64,000 nucleotides of DNA from JAJVHZ01 sp041395385. GTDB lineage: Bacteria > Pseudomonadota > Gammaproteobacteria > JAJPIJ01. Positions 15,943-22,687 of this stretch are shown in pieces (the stretch's first letter is position 1; every line of letters begins with the position of its first letter). The position numbers and the translations under genes were made by a program. The stretch is from contig JAWLAN010000012.1 of NCBI GenBank assembly GCA_041395385.1, forward strand, positions 62,001 to 126,000. Direction: 5' to 3'. The notes under the pieces are model-generated. The model was given only the letters and a program-made list of their open reading frames with translations. It was not told the DNA's origin and did no database searches.

Positions 15943-15982
15943 GTTAAGGTAGCTGCATATTTCTACACCGTCAAGTACATAA

Positions 15983-16630
15983 ATGAACGAACATGCGCCC
16001 AGGCCCGCCGGGCGGCCCAAGGACATGGATAAGCGGGAGGCGATCCTGGAGGCCGCGGGCGGGCTGTTCCTCGAGCACGGCTTCGATCGCACCACGATGG
16101 ACGCGATCGCGGCGGCCGCCGGCGTCTCCAAGCTCACCGTCTACAGTCATTTTCACGACAAGGAAGGCCTGTTCCGCGCGCTCATTGCCCGCAAGTGCGA
16201 TCAGTACTTCGAAGGCAAGGACTTCGAGCAGCTCGGCACGCTGCCGCCGAGGGAGGCCCTGACACGGCTGGCCGACGGCTTCCTGGGCCTCATGTACCAC
16301 CGCGACGTGCTGTCGCTGTACCGGCTGCTGATCGGCGGCGCGTCGCAAGAGGCGTCGCAAAATCGCGTCTTCTACGAGACCGGGCCGCGCCCCACCATCG
16401 AGTCGCTGGCCCGGCTGCTCGGCGGATACAGCGCTCGCGGCCAGTTGCGCATCGAGGATCCGCGGCGGGCGGCCGAGCACCTCCTCGCGATGCTGCAGGG
16501 CTGCATGCACCAGCGCGCGCTGCTGAACGTCGAGCCGTCGCCGCCGGCGGCCAGGGCGCTGAAGGAGCACATCGAGGACGTCGTCGCCGTCTTCCTGCGC
16601 GCCTACGCGCCAACCTTCGAGCGGGGCTGA
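15983..16630 (+). CDS. TetR/AcrR-family transcriptional regulator
   Basis: A 215-residue repressor. The N-terminal TetR_N domain covers about 17-63, with the helix-turn-helix TMDAIAAAAGVSKLTVYSHF at about 38-57. The C-terminal ligand domain (about 85-205) resembles the AefR-like TetR_C group. It lies divergently from the SDR gene with a palindrome between them, the classic local-repressor arrangement. The ligand is unknown. The ATG at 15983 is preceded by an A-rich stretch rather than a strong ribosome site. Confidence 0.9.
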   Translation: MNEHAPRPAGRPKDMDKREAILEAAGGLFLEHGFDRTTMDAIAAAAGVSKLTVYSHFHDKEGLFRALIARKCDQYFEGKDFEQLGTLPPREALTRLADGFLGLMYHRDVLSLYRLLIGGASQEASQNRVFYETGPRPTIESLARLLGGYSARGQLRIEDPRRAAEHLLAMLQGCMHQRALLNVEPSPPAARALKEHIEDVVAVFLRAYAPTFERG

Positions 16631-16704
16631 GGCCCGGAGAACGCGACCGCGCGCGCCGCCGCGGGCGGCCCCGCGGCGAGTTCGGCAAGGACGGCGAAAA
16701 CGGG

Positions 16705-16710
16705 CACAAT
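16705..16710 (+). promoter_or_regulatory. -10-like box CACAAT seven bases before the AtaL-like gene
   Basis: CACAAT matches four of six -10 positions and ends exactly seven bases before ATG 16718. This supports that ATG over the in-frame ATG at 16709, which lies inside the box itself, and implies a leaderless transcript. Confidence 0.35.
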
Positions 16711-16717
16711 GCCGGGC

Positions 16718-17200
16718 ATGCGTTTCGAACACCTGGTCCAGGTCAACGACCCGCTGATGCCGCTTCTCGACCCGTTGTCGCGCGCGCAGGTCTGGCGCGG
16801 CCTGGTGTTGCGGGTCGCCGATCCGGTGCGGTTCCTGCCCGGTCTGCTCCATTGTTCCATCGGCAAGCGCACGGTACACGGGGATACCATCACCTTTGAT
16901 CGCACGCTGGACTTCGGCAGTTTCGAGGTTCACGACCAGGTGACCCTCACGACGCTGGATCACATCGAGGTGCGCGCGCAGGCGGGCGACACCTTTCCCG
17001 CCGGCCGGCTCACGATGCAGATCGAGGAGCCCAACAGCGACGTGCTGTTCGTGCGTTTCGTCTATGAGATGGACGGCGACCGGCGCGAGGACGGGCTCGA
17101 CGCGATGACCGACGGCGCGCGCCGCAAGGCCTATGAGCTGTCGGACATCGACACCATACGCCACATACGCGCGCTGGCCGAACGCGGCGCGCTCGACTGA
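16718..17200 (+). CDS. AtaL-like/DUF1857 SRPBCC-family protein
   Basis: A 160-residue START/SRPBCC-fold protein. It opens MRFEHLVQVNDPLMPLL, the usual start of the DUF1857/AtaL-like family, which also carries the WRGLVLRVADPVRFLPG helix region and the FVRFVYEMDG strand seen here. These helix-grip proteins bind hydrophobic ligands; AtaL-like members have no settled function. The gene follows the TetR gene by 87 bases on the same strand with its own possible -10, and is convergent with recQ. An upstream ATG at 16709 would add three residues. Confidence 0.8.
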   Translation: MRFEHLVQVNDPLMPLLDPLSRAQVWRGLVLRVADPVRFLPGLLHCSIGKRTVHGDTITFDRTLDFGSFEVHDQVTLTTLDHIEVRAQAGDTFPAGRLTMQIEEPNSDVLFVRFVYEMDGDRREDGLDAMTDGARRKAYELSDIDTIRHIRALAERGALD

Positions 17201-17208
17201 GAGCGCGT

Positions 17209-17230
17209 GGCGGCCGCTCAGCCGGCCGCC
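17209..17230. terminator. GC-rich hairpin between convergent AtaL-like gene and recQ
   Basis: GGCGGCCG (17209-17216), loop CTCAGC, CGGCCGCC (17223-17230). It overlaps the last codons of recQ and follows the AtaL-like stop by eight bases. There is no T-tract, so it is a weak or Rho-assisted terminator at best. Confidence 0.35.
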
Positions 17231-19038
17231 TCCGCGAGGATCCTCAGCAGTTCCTCCCCGTAGCGTTCCAGCTTCCGGGCGCCGATGCCGGGAAGCTCAG
17301 CCAGCGCGCCGAGATCTCGCGGCGCGGCCGCCGCGATCGCGGCGAGCGTGCTGTCGTGGAAGATGACGTAGGCCGGAACGGCCTGCGTCCTGGCCTGCGC
17401 CGCGCGCCAGGCCTTCAGCCGCATCAGCAGATCCCCGGCCCCGCCCGCCGCCGGGACCTGCGCAACGCGCGCGCGCTTGCTCTCACGCGCGTCGCGGCGC
17501 GGGGCGGCGTGACGCAGTGCGACGCGCTGCTCGCCCTTCAACACCGGCCGGCTCGACTCCGTGAGCTGCAACGCGCCGTGGCGACCGTGGTCCGGCCGCG
17601 CCAGTCCCAGGGCCACCAGCTGCCGGAACACGCCGCGCCAGGCCGCCTCCTCCAGCCCAGCGCCGATGCCGAATACCGACAACGACTGGTGCCCCCACCG
17701 CCGCACCCGCTCGGTGTCGCGACCGCGCAGCACGTCGATGAGGTGTACGGCGCCGAAGCGCTGGCCGCTGCGATAGATGGCCGACAGCGCCATGCGCGCG
17801 GCCTCGGTCGCGTCCCAGGTCGCGGGCGGCGCGAGACAGGTGTCGCAGTTGCCGCAGGCGCTGGCGGTCTCGCCGAAGTACTCCAGCAGGCGAACGCGGC
17901 GGCAGCCGGCCGTCTCGCACAGACCGAGCAGCGCATCGAGCTTCGCGGCGGCGATGCGGCGAAAGGTCTCGTCGCCCTCCGAGGTCTCGATGAGGCGCCG
18001 CTGCTGCACGGCGTCACCGAGCCCGTAGGCCATCCAGGCGTCCGCCGGCGCGCCATCGCGACCGGCCCGGCCGGTCTCCTGGTAGTAGGCCTCGATGCTG
18101 CGCGGGAGATCCAGGTGCGCGACGAAGCGCACGTCGGGCTTGTCGATACCCATCCCGAAGGCGATGGTGGCGACCATGACCACGCCCTCCTCGTCCTGGA
18201 ACCGGGCCTGATGTGCCGCGCGCGCGGCGCTGTCCATGCCGGCGTGGTAAGGCAGAGAGCGAACCCCCTCGGCGGCGAGCCAGGCGGCGGTCGACTCGAC
18301 CTTGCGTCGCGAAAGGCAGTAGACGATGCCCGCCTCGCCGGGATGCTCCTCGCGTATGAAACGCAGCAGCTGACCGCGCGCGTCCTTCTTCTCCACGATG
18401 CTGTAGCGGATGTTCGGCCGATCGAAGCTCGAGATGAATACGCGCGCCCGCCCGAGCGCGAGGCGGGTGACGATCTCCTCACGCGTCTGCGGATCTGCCG
18501 TCGCGGTGAGCGCGATCCTCGGCACCGCGGGGAAACGCTCGTGCAGCATCGACAACTGCAGGTACTCGGGCCGGAAGTCGTGACCCCATTGCGAGACGCA
18601 GTGCGCCTCGTCGATCGCGAACAGGGCGATCCGCGCCTGCGCGACGAGCTCCAGCATGCGCGGCGTGAGCAGCCGCTCCGGCGCGACGTAGAGCAGGTCG
18701 AGCTCGCCACGAAGGAAGGCGCGCTCCGTCACCGACGACTCGCCCGCGTCCTGGGAGGAGTTCAGGAACGCGGCCCGCACCCCCAGCTGTCGCAGCGCCG
18801 CGACCTGATCCTGCATCAGGGCGATGAGCGGGGAGACCACGACGCCGGTGCCCGGCCGCAGCAGTGCCGGCAGCTGGTAGCACAGCGACTTGCCGCCGCC
18901 CGTGGGCATCAACACCAGCGCGTCGCCGCCGCCGGCGACGTGGGCGAGGATCTCACGCTGAGCGCCGCGGAAGGCGGCGTGCCCGAACACGCGCCGCAGT
19001 ATGTCGAGCGCGGCATCCTCGGTCGTGGATGTGCTCAA
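17218..19038 (-). CDS. recQ: ATP-dependent DNA helicase RecQ
   Basis: A 606-residue 3'-5' helicase for recombination and fork repair. The helicase core shows Walker A PTGGGKSLCYQ, DEAH box AIDEAHCVSQWG, motif III TATAD and motif VI QETGRAGRDG. The RecQ zinc cluster is in CRRVRLLEYFGE and CGNCDTC, followed by the RQC winged helix (about 420-510) and an HRDC domain at the C-terminus (about 525-600). The start is TTG at 19038, overlapping the UPF0149 stop as TTGA; no nearer ATG or GTG fits, and the conserved helicase sequence begins within ten residues. Confidence 0.93.
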   Translation of the reverse strand: MSTSTTEDAALDILRRVFGHAAFRGAQREILAHVAGGGDALVLMPTGGGKSLCYQLPALLRPGTGVVVSPLIALMQDQVAALRQLGVRAAFLNSSQDAGESSVTERAFLRGELDLLYVAPERLLTPRMLELVAQARIALFAIDEAHCVSQWGHDFRPEYLQLSMLHERFPAVPRIALTATADPQTREEIVTRLALGRARVFISSFDRPNIRYSIVEKKDARGQLLRFIREEHPGEAGIVYCLSRRKVESTAAWLAAEGVRSLPYHAGMDSAARAAHQARFQDEEGVVMVATIAFGMGIDKPDVRFVAHLDLPRSIEAYYQETGRAGRDGAPADAWMAYGLGDAVQQRRLIETSEGDETFRRIAAAKLDALLGLCETAGCRRVRLLEYFGETASACGNCDTCLAPPATWDATEAARMALSAIYRSGQRFGAVHLIDVLRGRDTERVRRWGHQSLSVFGIGAGLEEAAWRGVFRQLVALGLARPDHGRHGALQLTESSRPVLKGEQRVALRHAAPRRDARESKRARVAQVPAAGGAGDLLMRLKAWRAAQARTQAVPAYVIFHDSTLAAIAAAAPRDLGALAELPGIGARKLERYGEELLRILAEAAG

Positions 19039-19781
19039 TGCAGCGTCGCCGGTCCGCCGCAGCAGTGCTTGAACTTCCGGCCGCTGCCGCAGGGGCACGG
19101 CGCGTCGCGATCGATCCGGATGGCCTTCGGATCCGCGTCGGTGAAGATCTCGCCCTCGACCTGCGCCCCCTGCAGCGCGCGCCCGACCCGGGCATAGGCG
19201 CACATCGCCTCCGGCAGCGCCAGCAGGATGCTGCCGGCGAAGTCCTCGATGCTGCTGTCGGGGCGCACCGACTCCTTCACGAGCGCCTCGGCGAATTCGC
19301 GGCTGGAGAAGAACATCAGCATCATCGTCAACGCCCCGAGCTCCTTGTCCAGTTCGCTGCCCTCCTTCACGAACGGATCCCAGAGCTCCAGCAGGTAGTG
19401 ATAGCCCTCCGCGAACCCGCTCGCCCATTGCCGCAGCGGCGCGGTCTCCTCGAGGTTGGCCACCGCCTCCGCGCAGGGCTCGCATCCCGTCGGGAGATCC
19501 GGACTGCCCGCGGCGACGCCATCGTTGACGTGGCGGTAGAGGGCCATCATCGAATCGACGATGGCATTGGCCTCCTTCTCGGTCGCGTACACCGGCTCGC
19601 CATCGTTGAAGACCATCGGCAGCCACTCCGAGGGCATGATGAGCTCCGGGGCGCAGCAGACGGCGAACAGGAAGCCGGCGAGTTCCGGATACGTCATCGT
19701 TCCGTCGGGATTCCCGGGCAGCGACAGAAACTGCTGCAGCCGCCGCGCATGTTGCCGCGGGAACCCTCTTGCGCTATCCAC
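19035..19781 (-). CDS. UPF0149/YecA-family protein with C-terminal SEC-C zinc motif
   Basis: A 248-residue soluble protein. The UPF0149 domain (about 10-200) includes GFLFAVCCAPELIMPSEWLP and the WASGFAEGYH helix. The C-terminus is a SEC-C motif, DAPCPCGSGRKFKHCCG (about 227-243), the zinc-binding sequence that in SecA binds SecB and ribosomes. YecA-like proteins with SEC-C bind ribosomes and metals; their role is poorly defined. GTG at 19781 is used; it overlaps no other gene. The stop is coupled to the recQ start by a TTGA overlap, so the two form an operon. Confidence 0.88.
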   Translation of the reverse strand: MDSARGFPRQHARRLQQFLSLPGNPDGTMTYPELAGFLFAVCCAPELIMPSEWLPMVFNDGEPVYATEKEANAIVDSMMALYRHVNDGVAAGSPDLPTGCEPCAEAVANLEETAPLRQWASGFAEGYHYLLELWDPFVKEGSELDKELGALTMMLMFFSSREFAEALVKESVRPDSSIEDFAGSILLALPEAMCAYARVGRALQGAQVEGEIFTDADPKAIRIDRDAPCPCGSGRKFKHCCGGPATLH

Positions 19782-19826
19782 GCGCCGGTCTCTCAGCCCG
19801 AACCGACCGTGGTGATCCGGGCCTGG

Positions 19827-20405
19827 TCACGACCGCAGTGGCACTCCGATCAGGGCGCCATGGAGATAGAAGGTGAACAGCGCCCAGGCCGCAACTCCGA
19901 CCACGGCCGCGAGCACGCTGCCCAAGGCGGTGGCCGGCGCGCCGGCGACAGCGGCGACGCGGTCGCGCCGGCGCGCGGCGCGGAAATCGAGCACCGCCCA
20001 TGCCAGGAATCCGCCGAACAGCAGCAGATCACCGAGCGTGCCGTTGGCGAGCAGGTGCGCGAACGCCCAGATCTTCACCCCCGCCAGCATCGGATGGCCG
20101 AGGGCCGACCTGATGTGATTGGCCGGCACGTAGGCGGCGACGATCAGGATCATCGCCGGCAGCATCAGCACGCCGGCGAACAAGTGCGTCCACGCCGGCG
20201 GCAGCCACAGCTGCACGGGCTCCGCGCGCGCCATCCCGTAGCCGTAGACGATCAACCCCAGCCCAACGGCGGACACCAGCGAATAGGCGCCCTTCCAGCC
20301 GCCGGCCCCCAGACGCGCGATCTGCCGGCCGCGCCAGTCCTCCGCGAAGATCCGCACCGAGTGCATGCCGAGAAAGACGATGAGCCCGAGGATGAGCGAC
20401 GTCAT
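19827..20405 (-). CDS. NnrU-family membrane protein
   Basis: A 192-residue protein with five or six membrane segments. Family features include the N-terminal GLIVFLGMHSVRIF, a WRGRQIARLG loop, and the central YVPANHIRSALGHPMLAGVKIWAFAHLLANG, which carries conserved His residues. NnrU proteins were first named from the nitric-oxide-related gene cluster of Rhodobacter and are related to isoprenylcysteine methyltransferase-like membrane proteins; their activity is unclear. It is downstream of the BLUF gene on the same strand with a 31-base gap, so may be co-transcribed. Confidence 0.88.
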   Translation of the reverse strand: MTSLILGLIVFLGMHSVRIFAEDWRGRQIARLGAGGWKGAYSLVSAVGLGLIVYGYGMARAEPVQLWLPPAWTHLFAGVLMLPAMILIVAAYVPANHIRSALGHPMLAGVKIWAFAHLLANGTLGDLLLFGGFLAWAVLDFRAARRRDRVAAVAGAPATALGSVLAAVVGVAAWALFTFYLHGALIGVPLRS

Positions 20406-20436
20406 GGGCGATGCGCCTTGCGGTCCGCCCGCGCCG

Positions 20437-20865
20437 TCAGCCGGCGCGGCCGATGATCTGCGCGGTGACGATCATCTCCTTCAGCAGCGACAGCGACGCG
20501 CTGCCCGGCACGGCGTACGGATCGAGGACCGCCTTCTCGGAGTACTTCAGCAGCATGCCGGGATTGACCTTGGCGAGATCGACCAGCCCCATGGTCCAGC
20601 CCGAAAAGCAACGCTCGGAGATGTCCTCGAAGCTCAGTATGGTCACGCGCTCGTGGCGGGGATCCGCCGCAATCCGGTTGTAGAGCGCGCTGACCGGCTC
20701 GCGCCCGCCTTCGAGTACCTGCATGAAGACCGATCCGTCGTGGCAGAGCAGGCCGGTGATCCCGAGCATCGGGTTCTTGACCCTGGACTGCTGCAGGATC
20801 GAGTCCACGACGTTGGCGGCGGCGCCCTTGGCGAGATGGCTGGCGTAGAGCAGGCGCACTAGCAT
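20437..20865 (-). CDS. BLUF-domain blue-light sensor (short, stand-alone)
   Basis: A 142-residue FAD-binding photoreceptor consisting of one BLUF domain (about 1-95) and a short helical C-terminal cap. The photocycle residues are present: Y7 (RLLYASHL), N31, Q49 (SVFMQVLEG) and, in the beta-5 region, W90 with M92 (FSGWTMG). Short BLUF proteins have no effector domain and signal through protein partners, often affecting motility, biofilm or cyclic di-GMP enzymes. AGGAGG ahead of the ATG is a strong ribosome site. It begins 13 bases after the folE stop, so it is probably co-transcribed with folE. Confidence 0.92.
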   Translation of the reverse strand: MLVRLLYASHLAKGAAANVVDSILQQSRVKNPMLGITGLLCHDGSVFMQVLEGGREPVSALYNRIAADPRHERVTILSFEDISERCFSGWTMGLVDLAKVNPGMLLKYSEKAVLDPYAVPGSASLSLLKEMIVTAQIIGRAG

Positions 20866-20878
20866 GAGCTGCCTCCTT

Positions 20879-21655
20879 CTAGGTGCGAGTATTGTTGAGC
20901 AGCGCGAGAAACTCCCGGCGCAGGATCGCGTCCTTGAGGAAGGATCCGCGCATGACGCTGTTGGTCATCCGCGCATCGTTGTCCTTCACCCCCCGCCAGT
21001 GCATGCAGAAGTGATCGGCCTCCATGACGATGGCCAGCCCGTCGGGCTGCATGTGCTCCTGCAGCAGGTCGGCGAGGCGCGTGACCGCCTCCTCCTGGAT
21101 CTGCGGCCGGCTCATCACCCAGTCGGCGAGCCGCGCGTACTTCGACAGGCCGATGAGATTGGAGTGCTCGTTGGGCATGACCCCGACCCACAGCTTGCCG
21201 ATGATCGGGCAGAGGTGATGCGAGCAGGCGCTGCGCACGGTCAGCGGACCCACGATCATCAGCTCGTTCAGCCTTTCGACATTGGGAAAGTCGGTGACAT
21301 CCGGCGGCGGCGTGTAGCGTCCGCGGAACACCTCCCGCAGGTACATCTTCGCCACGCGGCGCGCGGTCTCCTGCGTGTTGTGATCGTTTTCGGTATCGAT
21401 GACGAGACTGTCGAGCAGCGCGACCACCTTCCTCTCGACCTCCGATTGCAGGAGATCGAGCTCGCCGGTCTCGATGTATTCGGCGATGTTGTCGTTGGCG
21501 TGGAAGCGCGCCTCGGCCGCGAGCAGACGATCGCGGATGCGCCGGGATACCGGCGCCTGCGCGCCGGCAGTTTCGCTGCCCGTGTGCTCGCCCGTCTGCG
21601 GGCTCGCCGGTGTCTGCCCCATCTTGCCTGCCCCGTCGCCGGACTGAACGAGCAT
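20879..21655 (-). CDS. folE: GTP cyclohydrolase I (type IA)
   Basis: A 258-residue enzyme if ATG 21655 is used, 247 from ATG 21622. It converts GTP to 7,8-dihydroneopterin triphosphate, the first step to folate and biopterin. The zinc and catalytic residues lie in SACSHHLCPI and HFCMHWRG, and the T-fold signature LWVGVMPNEHSNLIGLSKYA is clear. The first 35-45 residues are a poorly conserved polar extension. The BLUF gene follows directly. Confidence 0.94.
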   Translation of the reverse strand: MLVQSGDGAGKMGQTPASPQTGEHTGSETAGAQAPVSRRIRDRLLAAEARFHANDNIAEYIETGELDLLQSEVERKVVALLDSLVIDTENDHNTQETARRVAKMYLREVFRGRYTPPPDVTDFPNVERLNELMIVGPLTVRSACSHHLCPIIGKLWVGVMPNEHSNLIGLSKYARLADWVMSRPQIQEEAVTRLADLLQEHMQPDGLAIVMEADHFCMHWRGVKDNDARMTNSVMRGSFLKDAILRREFLALLNNTRT

Positions 21656-21788
21656 GTTAGAGCCATTCGCCGGCGAGATCGACCTCGGTGCGCGCGCGGA
21701 TGCCGCCACTCGCCGAGGACATTCCGGGCCGGACGGACGTCGCCCAGGGCGATCGAACCCCACGCGGCGGGCCGCGGGGGCGTCGGGG

Positions 21789-22385
21789 TCAGCCTCGCGC
21801 GCGCCGCCAGAGCAACGTCCGGTTGTTGGCCGGCATGGCGCAATCCTCAACGAGCCTCAGGCCGGCGGCCCGCGCCAGTGCGTCGACCGCCTCGAAGTCG
21901 CGCACGCCCATGTGCTCGCCCCGCTCCTTCAACCAGCGATCGAAGGCCGCGTTGCTGTCGCTGGTGTAACGTCCGTCGTAGTTGAAGGGCCCGTAGACGG
22001 CCACCACGGCGTCATCGGTGAGCACGGTCGGCATCCTCGCGAACAGGGCGCGCACGCACTCCCAGCTCATGATGTGCAGGGTGTTGGCCGAGAAGAGCGC
22101 GTCGAACTCCCCGGCGGGCCAGGGGCCGCCGACATCCAGTTCGATCGGTGGCGGCGCGTTCGTCAGCTTCGCCTCGCGCAGCCACGCGTCTATGCCCGGC
22201 AGGTTCTCCGGCAGGTCGGAGGTCTGCCACGCCAGGTGCGGCATGGCGGCGGCGAAATGCACCGCATGCTGGCCGGTGCCGGAGCCCACCTCCAGCACCC
22301 GGCGACAGGCCGCGAAGTGTGTCTTCAGCAGCTCCAGTATCGGACCGCGATTGCGCTCGCACGAGGGCGAGTAGGGTTTGTTCAC
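21789..22385 (-). CDS. DUF938 family SAM-dependent methyltransferase-like protein
   Basis: A 198-residue protein. The start reads (V)NKPYSPSCERNRGPIL, the characteristic DUF938 opening. The SAM loop is VLEVGSGTGQHAVHFA (about 30-45), followed by the acidic LDVGGPWP and the ALFSANTLHIMSWE segment. The substrate is unknown for the family. GTG 22385 is selected because the conserved sequence begins with the next codon. It lies upstream of folE on the same strand, separated by 133 bases. Confidence 0.88.
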   Translation of the reverse strand: MNKPYSPSCERNRGPILELLKTHFAACRRVLEVGSGTGQHAVHFAAAMPHLAWQTSDLPENLPGIDAWLREAKLTNAPPPIELDVGGPWPAGEFDALFSANTLHIMSWECVRALFARMPTVLTDDAVVAVYGPFNYDGRYTSDSNAAFDRWLKERGEHMGVRDFEAVDALARAAGLRLVEDCAMPANNRTLLWRRARG

Positions 22386-22687
22386 GTGCTCTGGCCGTCT
22401 GCTGCGTGATCTCCGGCGCCGCGAACGCCCCCGTCCGCCGCAGCGCCCCGATTGCCGGCACCGCGGCCGGCTGCGACCGCCGCGCCGAGGGGCGATCGCA
22501 GGCGGATTATACGGGCCCGGCGGCGCGGCCCGCCTGCAACCCCGCTGCGCGGGCGCGGTCTGAGCGGGAGGGAACGCCGCGGCGCTGACGGAGGCGTTAA
22601 GATGCGAGTGCGCGGCCCGCACCGTCGCGGCGCGCCTTAGGGCCGCTCCGGGCACCGGACCAGCAATCGAGATGAAGAGACCCTGAC
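22386..22687. other. gene-free spacer between DUF938 and pepN (302 bases)
   Basis: Divergent intergenic region of very GC-rich sequence. The only signal I can suggest is TAAGAT at 22598-22603, a four-of-six match to a -10 box about 85 bases before the pepN ATG. No hairpin, small gene or RNA is evident. Confidence 0.4.
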
